A program made the translations under genes and the position numbers. Below the pieces are notes generated by a model that ran no database searches, had not been told where the DNA came from, and was given only the letters and a program-made list of their open reading frames with translations. Below are positions 36,922 through 50,198 of a DNA stretch of 64,000 bases, in pieces; positions within the stretch are counted from its first letter, which is position 1, and the number at the start of each line of letters is the position of its first letter. The DNA comes from Halictus rubicundus (Eukaryota; Arthropoda; Insecta; Hymenoptera; Halictidae): NCBI RefSeq assembly GCF_050948215.1, contig NW_027488565.1:372001-436000 (forward strand), written 5' to 3'.

Positions 36922-39900
36922 GATAGAGGATAGGATAGGATAGAGGATAGGATAGGATTGAGGAGAGGATACGATATGAGATTGGATAGGATAGAGGATA
37001 GGATTGGATAGAGGATATGATAGGATAGAGGATAGGATAGGATAGAGGATAGGATACGATATTATAGAGGAAAGGATAGGATAGAGAATAGGATAGGATA
37101 GATGATAGGATAGAGGATAGGATAGAGGATAGGATACGATAAGAGGATATTAAAGGATAGAGGAGAGGATAGGATTGAGGATAGGATAGGATAGAGAATA
37201 GGATAGGGGATTGGATAGGATAGAGGATCGGATAGGATAGAGCATACGATAGAGGATAGGATAGGATAGAGGATAGGATAGGATAGAGGATAGATTAGCA
37301 TTGAGGATAGGATAGGATCGAGGATAGTATAGGATTGAGGATAGGATAGAGGATAGGATAGAGGATAGGATACGATAGAGGATAATAGAGGATAGAGGAT
37401 AGGATAGGATAGAGGATAGGATAGGATAGAGGATAGGATATGATAGAGAATAGGGTAGAGGATTGGATACGGTAGAGGATAGGATACGATAGACTATAAT
37501 ATAGGATAGAGTATAGGATTGGATTGAGGATAGGATAGGATAGAGGATAGAATATGATAGAGGATAAGATAGGATAGAGAATAGGATTGGATAGAGGATA
37601 GGATAGGATAGAGGATAGGATAGGATAGAGGATACGATAGGATAGAGGATAGAATATGATAGAGGATAGGTTAGGATTGAGGTTAGGATAGGATAGTGGA
37701 TAGGATAGGATAGAGCATACGATAGAGGATAGGATAGGGTAGGATAGAGAATAGTATAGGATACATGGTATTATAGGGTAGAGGTTAGGATAGGATAGAG
37801 GATAGGATAGGGGATTGGATAGCATAGAAGATAGGATAGGATAGAGCATACGATAGAGGATAGGATAGGATTGAGGATAGGATAGAGGATAGGATAGAGG
37901 ATTGGATAGGATAGAGGATAGGATTGGATTGAGGATAGGATATGATAGAGGCTAGAATAGGATAGAGGATAGGATAGGATAGAGGATAGTATAGGGGATT
38001 GATAGGATAGAGATTAGGATAGGATAGAGGATATTATAGAATAGAGGATAGGATAGAATAGAGGATAGGATAGGATTGAGGATAGGATAGGATAGAGGAT
38101 AGGTTAGGATTGAGGTTAGGATAGGATAGTGGATAGGATAGGATAGAGGATAGGATAGAGGATTGGATAGGATAGAGGATAGGAGAGGATAGAGGATAGG
38201 ATTGGATTGAGGATAGATAGGATAGAGGATAGAATAGGATAGAGAATAGGATAGCATAGAGGATGCGATAGGATAGAGGATAGGACAGGATAGAGGATAG
38301 GATAGGATAGAGGATAGTATAGGATACAGGATAGGATAGGATAGAGGATAGGACAGGATAGAGGATAGGATAGGATAGAGGATAGGATACGGATAGAGGA
38401 TAGGATAGGATAGAGGATATTATATAATAGAGGATAGGATAGGATAGCGGATAGGATAGTATGGAGTATACGATAGAATTGAGGATAGGATAGGGTTGAG
38501 GATACGATAGGATAGAGGATAGGAGAAGATAGAGGATAGGATAGGATAGAGGATAGGATACGGTAGAGGATAGGATAGAGAATAGGATAGGATAGAGGAT
38601 AGGGGATTGGATCGGATACAGGATAGGAGACGGTAGAGGATTGAATAGGATAGAGGATAGGATAGGATAGAGGATATTATAGAATAGAGGATAGGATAGG
38701 ATAGAGGATAGGATAGGATTGAGGATAGATAGGATAGAGGATAGAATAGGATAGAGGATAGAATAGCATAGAGGATAGGATAGGATAGAGGATAGGATAT
38801 GATTGGGGATAGGATAGAGGATTGGATAGGATAGAAGATAGGATAGAGAAGAGGATAGGATAGAGGTTAGGATAGACGATAGGATACGATAAGGGGATAG
38901 GATAGGACAGAGGATAGGATAGGATTTAGGATAGGATAGGATAGAGGAGAGGATAGGATTGAGGATAGGATAGGATAGAGGATAAGATAGGATAGAGGAT
39001 AGGATAGGATAGAGGATAGGATAGGATAGAGGATAGGATACGATAGAGGATAATATAGGATAGAGTATAGGATTGGATTGAGGATAGGATAGGATAGAGG
39101 GTAGAATATGATAGAGGATAGGATAGGATAGAGAATAGGATAGGATAGAGGATAGGATAGGACAGAGGATAGGAAAGGATATTATAGAGGATAGGATAGG
39201 ATAGAGGATAACATCGGGGATTGGATAGCATAGAGGATAGGAGACGATAGAGGATAGGATAGGATAGATGATATTATAGGATAGAGGATAGGATAGGATG
39301 GAGGATAGGAGAGGATAGAGGATAGGATATAGGATTGGATAGGATAGAGGATAGGATCGGATAGAGAATTGGATAGGATTGAGGATAGGAGAGGATAGAG
39401 CAGATGATAGAGCATAGGAAAGAATTGAGGATAGGATAGGATAGGGAATAGGATAGGATAGAGGATAGGATAGGATAGAGGATAGGATAGGAAAGAGGAC
39501 AGGATAGGGTACAGGATACGATATTATAGAGGATACGATATTATAGAGGATAGGATAGGATAGAGGATAGGATAGGATAGAGGATAGGATAGGATAGAGG
39601 ATAGGATAGGATACAGGATAGGATAGGATAGAGGATAGGATAGGATAGAGGATAGGATAGGATAGAGGATAGGATAGGAGAGAGGATAGGATAGGATAGA
39701 GGATTGGATAGGATAGAGGATAGGATAGGATAGTTGATAGGATAGGATAGGATAGAGGATAGGATAGGATAGGATAGAGGATAGGATAGGATAGTTGATG
39801 GGATAGGATACAGCATAGGATAGGATAGAGGATAGGATAGGATAGAGGATAGGATAGGATAGAGGATAGGATAGGATAGAGGATAGGATAGGATAGAGGA

Positions 39901-41532
39901 TAGGATAGGATAGAGGATTGGATAGGACAGAGGATAGGATAGGATAGAGGATAGGATATTATAGAGGATAGGATAGGATAGAGGATAACATAGGGGATTG
40001 GATAGCATAGAGGATAGGAGACGATAGAGGATAGGATAGGATAGAGGATAGGATAGGATAGATGATATTATAGGATAGAGGCTAGGATAGGATGGAGGAT
40101 GGGATAGGATAGAGGATAGGATGTAGGATTGGATAGGATAGAGGATAGGATCGGATAGAGGATAGGATAGGATTGAGGATAGGAGAGGATAGAGCAGATG
40201 ATAGAGCATAGGCAAGAATTGAGGATAGGATAGGATAGAATATAGGATAGGATAGAGAATAGGATAGGATAGATGATGTTATAGGATAGAGGATAGGATA
40301 GGATGGAGGGTAGGACAGGATAGAGGATAGGATAGGATAGAGGATTGGATAGGATAGAGGATTGGATAGGATAGAGGATACCAAAGGATAGAGGATAGGA
40401 TAGGATAGAGGATAGGATAGGATAGAGGATAGGATAGGACAGAGGAGAGGATAGAATGGAGGAAAGGATATTATAGAGGATAGGATAGGATAGAGGATAA
40501 CATAGGGGATTGGATAGCATAGAGGATAAGAGACGATAGAGGATAGGATAGGATAGAGGATAGGATAGGATAGATGATATTATAGGATAGAGGATAGGAT
40601 AGGATGGAGGATAGGATAGGATAGAGGATAGGATATAGGATTGGATAGGATAGAGGATAGGATCGGATAGAGGATTGGATAGGATTGAGGATAGGAGAGG
40701 ATTGAGCAGATGATAGAGCATAGGAAAGAATTGAGGATAGGATAGGATAGAATATAGGATGGGATAGTGAATAGGATAGGATAGAGGATAGGATAGGATA
40801 GAGGATAGGATAGGATAGAGTATAGGATAGGATAGAGGATAGGATAGGATGGTTGATAGGATAGGTTACAGGATAGGATAGGATAGAGGATAGGATAGGA
40901 TAGAGGATAGGAGAGGATAGAGGATAGGATAGGATATAGGATAGGATAGGATAGAGGATAGGATAGGATAGAGGATAGGATAGGGTAGAGGATTGGATAG
41001 GATAGAGGATACCAAAGGATAGAGGATAGGATAGGATAGAGGATAGGATAGGATAGAGGATAGGATAGCATAGAGGATAGGATAGGACAGAGGAGAGGAT
41101 AGGATAGAGGAAAGGATATTACAGAGGATAGGATAGGATAGAGGATAACATAGGGGATTGGATAGCATAGAGGATAGGAGACGATAGAGGATAGGATAGG
41201 ATAGATGATATTATAGGATAGAGGATAGGATAGGATGGAGGATAGGATAGGATAGAGGATAGGATATAGGATTGGATAGGATAGAGGATAGGATCGGATA
41301 GAGGATAGGATAGGATTGATGATAGGAGAGGATAGAGCAGATGATAGAGCATAGGAAAGAATTGAGGATAGGATAGGATAGAATATAGGATAGGATCGAG
41401 AACAGGATAGGATAGATGATATTATAGGATAGAGGATAGGATAGGATGGACGATAGGATAGGATAGGGGATAGGATATAGGATTGGATAGGATAGAGGAT
41501 TGGATCGGATAGAGGATAGGATAGGATAGAGT

Positions 41533-43300
41533 ATAGGATAGAGGATAGGATAGGATAGAGGATAGGATAGGACAGAGGATAGGATAGGATAGAGGATAGG
41601 ATATTATAGAGGATAGGATAGGATAGAGGATAACATAGGGGATTGGATAGCATAGAGGATAGGAGACGATAGAGGATAGGAGACGATAGAGGATAGGATA
41701 GGATAGAGGATTGGATAGGATTGAGGATAATAGAGGATAGAGCAGATGATAGAGCATAGGAAAGAATTGAGGATAGGATAGGATAGAGGATAGAATAGGA
41801 TAGAGGATAGGATAGGATAGTTGATAGGATAGGATAGGATAGAGGATAGGATAGGATAGTTGATAGGATAGGATGCAGGATAGGATAGGATAGAGAATAG
41901 GATAGGATAGAGGATAGGATAGGATAGAGGATAGGATAGGATAGAGGATAGGATAGGATAGAGGATAGGATAGGATAGAGGATAGGATAGGAGAGAGGAT
42001 AGGATAGGATAGAGGATAGGATAGGATAGAGGATAGGATAGGATAGTTGATAGGATAGGATAGGATAGAGGATAGGATAGGATAGTTGATGGGATAGGAT
42101 ACAGCATAGGATAGGATAGAGGATAGGATAGGATAGAGGATAGGATAGGATAGAGGATAGGATAGGATAGAGGATAGGATAGGATAGAGGATAGGATAGG
42201 ATAGAGGATTGGATAGGACAGAGGGTAGGATAGGATAGAGGATAGGATATTATAGAGGATACGATAGGATAGAGGATAACATAGGGGATTGGATAGCATA
42301 GAGGATAGGAGACGATAGAGGATAGGATAGGATAGAGGATAGGATATAGGATTGGATAGGATAGAGGATAGGATAGGATAGAGGATAGGATAGGATTGAG
42401 GATAGGATAGGAAAGAGGACAGGATCTGACACAGGATACGATATTATAGAGGATACGATCGTATAGAGGATAGGATAGGATAGAGGATAGGATATGATAG
42501 AGGATAGGATAGGATAGAGGATAGGATAGGAGAGAGGATAGGATAGGACAGAGGATAGGATAGGATAGAGGATGGGATAGGATAGAGGATAGGATAGGAT
42601 AGTTGATAGGATAGGATAGGATAGAGGATAGGATAGGATAGTTGATAAGATAGGATAGGATAGAGGATAGGATAGGATAGTTGATAGGATAGGATAGGAT
42701 AGAGGATAGGATAGGATAGTTGATAGGATAGGATACAGGATAGGATAGGATAGAGGATAGAGGATAGGATAGGATAGAGAATAGGATAGAATAGAGGATA
42801 GGATAGGATAGAGGATAGGATAGGAAAGAGGACAGGATAGGATACAGGATACCATATTATAGAGGATACGATATTATAGAGGATAGGATAGGATAGAGGA
42901 TAGGATAGGATAGAGGATAGGATATTATAGAGGATACGATATTATAGAGGATAGGATAGGATAGAGGATATGATAGGATAGAGGATAGGAAAGGATAGAG
43001 GATAGGATAGGATGGAGGATAGGATAGGATAGAGGATAGGATAGGAGAGAGGATAGGATAGGATAGAGGATAGGATAGGATAGAGGATAGGATAGGATAG
43101 TTGATAGGATAGGATAGGATAGAGGATAGGATAGGATAGTTGATAGGATAGGATAGGATAGAGGATAGGATAGGATAGTTGATGGGATAGGATACAGCAT
43201 AGGATAGGATAGAGGATAGGATAGGATAGAGGATAGGATAGGATAGAGGATAGGATAGGATAGAGGATAGGATAGGATAGAGGATAGGATAGGATAGAGG
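41533..43300. repeat. ~2.9-kb-offset duplicated block, copy 1
   Basis: Shares its variant order with 44423-46230. Anchor offsets are 2,890 bp (GAGCAGATG at 41740 and 44630), 2,907 bp (TAGCATA at 42294 and 45201) and 2,924 bp (ACAGCAT at 43194 and 46118). Each step is exactly one 17-bp unit, so the copies differ by whole-monomer gains. Only a few point differences are seen. Confidence 0.85.
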
Positions 43301-44422
43301 ATAGGATAGGATAGAGGATTGGATAGGACAGAGGATAGGATAGGATAGAGGATAGGATATTATAGAGGATAGGATAGGATAGAGGATAACGTAGGGGATT
43401 GGATAGCATAGAGGATAGGAGGCGATAGAGGATAGGATAGGATAGAGGATAGGATAGGATAGAGGATAGGATAGGATAGAGGATAGGATAGGATAGATGA
43501 TATTATAGGATAGAGGATAGGATAGGATGGAGGATAGGATATAGGATTGGATAGGATAGAGGATAGGATCGTATAGAGGATAGGATAGGATAGAGGATAG
43601 GATAGGATTGAGGATAGGATAGGAAAGAGGACAGGATGTGATACAGGATACGATATTATAGGGGATACGATATTATAGAGGATAGGATAGGATACAGGAT
43701 AGGATAGGATAGAGGACAGGATAGGATAGAGGATAGGATAGGAGAGAGGATAGGATAGGACAGAGGATAGGATAGGATAGAGGATAGGATAGGATAGAGG
43801 ATAGGATAGGATAGTTGATAGGATAGGATAGGATAGGATAGAGGATAGGATAGGATAGTTGATATTATAGGATAGAGGCTAGGATAGGATGGAGGATAGG
43901 ATATAGGATTGGATAGGATAGAGGATAGGATCGGATAGAGGATAGGATAGGATGGACGATAGGAGAGGATAGAGGATAGGATATAGGATTGGATAGGATA
44001 GAGGATAGGATCGGATAGAGGATTGGATAGGATTGAGGATAGCAGAGGATAGAGCAGATGATAGAGCATAGGAAAGAATTGAGGATAGGATAGGATAGAG
44101 AATAGGATAGGATAGAGGATAGGATAGGATAGACGATAGGATAGGAAAGAGGACAGGATAGGATACAGGATACGATATTATAGAGGATACGATATTATAG
44201 AGGATAGGATAGGATAGAGGATAGGATAGGATAGAGGATAGGATAGGATAGAGGATAGGATAGGATAGAGGATAGGATAGGGGAGAGGATAGTATAGGAT
44301 AGAGGATAGGATAGGATAGAGGATAGGATAGTTGATAGGATAGGATAGGATAGGATAGAGGATAGGATAGGATAGGATAGAGGATAGGATAGGATAGTTG
44401 ATGGGATAGGATACAGCATAGG

Positions 44423-46230
44423 ATAGGATAGAGGATAGGATAGGATAGAGGATAGGATAGGACAGAGGATAGGATAGGATAGAGGATAGGATATTATAGA
44501 GGATAGGATAGGATAGAGGATAACATAGGGGATTGGATAGCATAGAGGATAGGAGACGATAGAGGATAGGAGACGATAGAGGATAGGATAGGATAGAGGA
44601 TTGGATAGGATTGAGGATAATAGAGGATAGAGCAGATGATAGAGCATAGGAAAGAATTGAGGATAGGATAGGATAGAGGATAGAATAGGATAGAGGATAG
44701 GATAGGATAGTTGATAGGATAGGATAGGATAGAGGATAGGATAGGATAGTTGATAGGATAGGATGCAGGATAGGATAGGATAGAGAATAGGATAGGATAG
44801 AGGATAGGATAGGATAGAGGATAGGATAGGATAGAGGATAGGATAGGATAGAGGATAGGATAGGATAGAGGATAGGATAGGAGAGAGGATAGGATAGGAT
44901 AGAGGATAGGATAGGATAGAGGATAGGATAGGATAGTTGATAGGATAGGATAGGATAGAGGATAGGATAGGATAGTTGATGGGATAGGATACAGCATAGG
45001 ATAGGATAGAGGATAGGATAGGATAGAGGATAGGATAGGATAGAGGATAGGATAGGATAGAGGATAGGATAGGATAGAGGATAGGATAGGATAGAGGATA
45101 GGATAGGATAGAGGATTGGATAGGACAGAGGGTAGGATAGGATAGAGGATAGGATATTATAGAGGATACGATAGGATAGAGGATAACATAGGGGATTGGA
45201 TAGCATAGAGGATAGGAGACGATAGAGGATAGGATAGGATAGAGGATAGGATATAGGATTGGATAGGATAGAGGATAGGATAGGATAGAGGATAGGATAG
45301 GATTGAGGATAGGATAGGAAAGAGGACAGGATCTGACACAGGATACGATATTATAGAGGATACGATCGTATAGAGGATAGGATAGGATAGAGGATAGGAT
45401 ATGATAGAGGATAGGATAGGATAGAGGATAGGATAGGAGAGAGGATAGGATAGGACAGAGGATAGGATAGGATAGAGGATGGGATAGGATAGAGGATAGG
45501 ATAGGATAGTTGATAGGATAGGATAGGATAGAGGATAGGATAGGATAGTTGATAGGATAGGATAGGATAGAGGATAGGATAGGATAGTTGATAGGATAGG
45601 ATAGGATAGAGGATAGGATAGGATAGTTGATAGGATAGGATACAGGATAGGATAGGATAGAGGATAGAGGATAGGATAGGATAGAGAATAGGATAGAATA
45701 GAGGATAGGATAGGATAGAGGATAGGATAGGAAAGAGGACAGGATAGGATACAGGATACCATATTATAGAGGATACGATATTATAGAGGATGGGATAGGA
45801 TAGAGGATAGGATAGGATAGAGGATAGGATATTATAGAGGATACGATATTATAGAGGATAGGATAGGATAGAGGATATGATAGGATAGAGGATAGGAAAG
45901 GATAGAGGATAGGATAGGATGGAGGATAGGATAGGATAGAGGATAGGATAGGAGAGAGGATAGGATAGGATAGAGGATAGGATAGGATAGAGGATAGGAT
46001 AGGATAGAGGATAGGATAGGATAGTTGATAGGATAGGATAGGATAGAGGATAGGATAGGATAGTTGATAGGATAGGATAGGATAGAGGATAGGATAGGAT
46101 AGTTGATGGGATAGGATACAGCATAGGATAGGATAGAGGATAGGATAGGATAGAGGATAGGATAGGATAGAGGATAGGATAGGATAGAGGATAGGATAGG
46201 ATAGTTGATAGGATAGGATAGGATAGAGGA
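44423..46230. repeat. ~2.9-kb-offset duplicated block, copy 2
   Basis: Partner of 41533-43300, two 17-mers longer over the compared part. One extra unit lies between 45001 and 45111, the other between about 45,900 and 46,110. The left edge is sharp: the partner has GAGTATAGG where this copy has ACAGCATAGG. Confidence 0.85.
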
Positions 46231-49200
46231 TAGGATAGGATAGTTGATAGGATAGGATACAGGAAAGGATAGGATAGAGGATAGGATAGGATAGAGGATA
46301 GGATAGGATAGAGGATAGGATAGGATAGAGGATAGGATAGGATAGAGGATAGGATAGGAGAGAGGATAGGATAGGATAGAGGATAGGATAGGATAGAGGA
46401 TAGGATAGGATAGTTGATAGGATAGGATAGGATAGAGGATAGGATGGGATAGTTGATGGGATAGTATACAGCATAGGATAGGATAGAGGATAGGATAGGA
46501 TAGAGGATAGGATAGGATAGAGGATAGGATAGGATAGAGGATAGGATAGGATAGAGGATAGGATAGGATAGAGGATAGGATAGGATAGAGGATTGGATAG
46601 GACAGAGGATAGGATAGGATAGAGGATAGGATATTATAGAGGATAGGATAGGATAGAGGATAACATAGGGGATTGGATAGCATAGAGGATAGGAGACGAT
46701 AGAGGATAGGATAGGATAGATGATATTATAGGATAGAGGCTAGGATAGGATGGAGGATAGGATAGGATAGAGGATAGGATATAGGATTGGATAGGATAGA
46801 GGATAGGATCGGATAGAGGATAGGATAGGATTGAGGATAGGAGAGGATAGAGCAGATGATAGAGCATAGGAAAGAATTGAGGATAGGATAGGATAGAATA
46901 TAGTATAGGATGGAGAATAGGATAGGATAGATGATATTATAGGATAGAGGATAGGATAGGATGGAGGATAGGATAGGATAGAGGATAGGATATAGGATTG
47001 GATAGGATAGAGGATAGGATAGGATAGAGGATAGGATAGGATTGAGGATAGGATAGGAAAGAGGACAGGATGTGATACAGGATACGATATTATAGAGGAT
47101 ACGATATTATAGAGGATAGGATAGGTTACAGGATAGGATAGGATAGAGGATAGGATAGGATAGAGGATAGGATAGGAGAGAGGATAGGATAGGACAGAGG
47201 ATAGGATAGGATAGAGGATAGGATAGGATAGAGGATAGGATAGGATAGTTGATAGGATAGGATAGAGGATAGGATAGGATAGTTGATAGGATAGGATACA
47301 GGAAAGGATAGGATAGAGGATAGGATAGGATAAAGAATAGGATAGGATAGAGGATAGGATAGGATAGAGGATAGGATAGGAAAGAGGACAGGATAGGATA
47401 CAGGATACGATATTATAGAGGATACGATATTATAGAGGATAGGATAGGATAGAGGATAGGATAGGATAGAGGATAGGATAGGATAGAGGATAGGATAGGA
47501 GAGAGGATAGGATAGGATAGAGGATAGGATAGGATAGAGGATAGGATAGGATAGTTGATAGGATAGGATAGGATAGAGGATAGGATAGGATAGTTGATAG
47601 GATAGGATACAGCATAGGATAGGATAGAGGATAGGATAGGATAGAGGATAGGATAGGATAGAGGATAGGATAGGATAGAGAATAGGATAGGATAGAGGAT
47701 AGGATAGGATAGAGGATTGGATAGGACAGAGGATAGGATAGGATAGAGGATAGGATATTATAGAGGATAGGATAGGATAGAGGATAACATAGGGGATTGG
47801 ATAGCATAGAGGATAGGAGACGATAGAGGATAGGATAGGATAGAGGATAGGATAGGATAGATGATATTATAGGATAGAGGCTAGGATAGGATGGAGGGAT
47901 AGGATAGGATAGAGGATAGGATATAGGATTGGACAGGATAGAGGATAGGATCGGATAGAGGATAGGATAGGATAGAGGATTGGATAGGATAGAGTATACC
48001 AAAGGATAGAGGATAGGATAGGATTGAGGATAGGATAGGAAAGAGGACAGGATAGGATACAGGATACGATATTATAGAGGATAGGATAGGATAGAGGATA
48101 GGATAGGAGAGAGGATAGGATAGGACAGAGGATAGGATAGGATAGAGGATAGGATAGGATAGAGGATAGGATAGGATAGGATAGAGGGTAGGATAGGATA
48201 GTTGATAGGATAGGATACAGGATAGGATAGGATAGAGGATAGGATAGGATAGAGGATAGGATAGGATAGAGGATAGGATAGGATAGAGGATAGGATAGGA
48301 TAGAGGATAGGATAGGACAGAGGATAGGATAGGAGAGAGGATAGGATAGGACAGAGGATAGGATAGGATAGAGGATAGGATAGGATAGAGGATAGGATAG
48401 GATAGGATAGAGGATAGGATAGGATAGTTGATAGGATAGGATACAGGATAGGATAGGATAGAGGATAGGATAGGATAGAGGATAGGATAGGATAGAGGAT
48501 AGGATAGGATAGAGGATAGGATAGGATAGAGGATAGGATAGGATAGAGGATAGGATAGGATAGAGGATAGGATAGGACAGAGGATAGGATAGGATAGAGG
48601 ATAGGATATTATTAGAGGATAGGATAGGATAGAGGAAAACATAGGGGATTGGATAGTATAGAGGATAGGATAGGATAGAGGATAGGATGGGATAGATGAT
48701 ATTATAGGATAGAGGATAGGATAGGATGCAGGATAGGATAGGATAGAGGATAGGATATAGGATTGGATAGGATAGAGGATAGGATCGGATAGAGGATAGG
48801 ATAGGATTGAGGATAGGAGAGGATAGAGCAGATGATAGAGCATAGGCAAGAATTGAGGATAGGATAGGATAGAATATAGGATAGGATAGAGAATAGGATA
48901 GGATAGATGATGTTATAGGATAGAGGATAGGATAGGATGGAGGATAGGACAGGATAGAGGATAGGATAGGATAGAGGATAGGATAGGATAGAGGATAGGA
49001 TAGGATAGAGGATAACATAGAGGATTGGATAGCATAGAGGATAGGAGACGATAGAGGATAGGATAGGATTGATGATAGGATAGGAAATATTACAGGATAG
49101 GATACAGGATACGATATTATAGAGGATAGGATAGGATAGAGGATAGGATAGGAGAGAGGATAGGATAGGATAGAGGATAGGATAGGATAGAGGATAGGAT

Positions 49201-50198
49201 AGGACAGAGGATACGATATTATAGAAGATAGGATAGGATAGAGGATAGGATAGGATAGAGGATAGGATAGGATAGAGGATAGGATAGGATAGAGGATAGG
49301 ATAGGAGAGAGGATAGGATAGGATAGAGGATAGGATAGGATAGTGGATAGGATAGGATAGTTGATAGGATAGGTTAGGATAGAGGATAGGATAGGATAGT
49401 TGATGGGATAGGATACTGCATAGGATAGGATAGAGGATAGGATAGGATAGAGGATAGGATAGGATAGAGGATAGGATAGGAGAGAGGATAGGATAGGACA
49501 GAGGATAGGATAGGATAGAGGATAGGATAGGATAGAGGATGGGATAGGATAGTTGATAGGATAGGATAGGATAGAGGATGCGATAGGATAGATCATAGGA
49601 TAGGATAGAGGATAGGATAGGATAGAGGATAGGATATTATAGAGGATAGGATAGGATAGAGGATAACATAGGGGATTGGATAGCATAGAGGATAGGAGAC
49701 GTTAGAGGATAGGATAGGGTAGAGGATAGGATAGGATAGATGATATTATAGGATAGAGGATAGGATAGGATGGAGGATAGGATAGGATAGAGGATAGGAT
49801 ATAGGATTGGATAGGATAGAGGATAGGATAGAGGATAGGATAGGATAGAGGATAGGATAGGATAGAGGATAGGATAGGATAGGGGATAGGATAGGATAGA
49901 GGATAGGATAGGATAGAGGATACGATAGAGGATAGGATAGGATAGAGGATAGGATAGGATAGAGGATAGGATAGGATAGAGGATAGGATAGGATAGAGGA
50001 TAGGATAGGACAGAGGATAGGATAGGATACAGGATACGATATTATAGAGGATAGGGTAGGATACAGGATACGATATTATAGAGGATACGATATTATAGAG
50101 GATAGGAGACGATAGAGGATAGGATAGGATAGAGGATAGGATAGGATAGATGATATTATAGGATAGAGGATAGGATAGGATAGAGGATATTATAGGAC

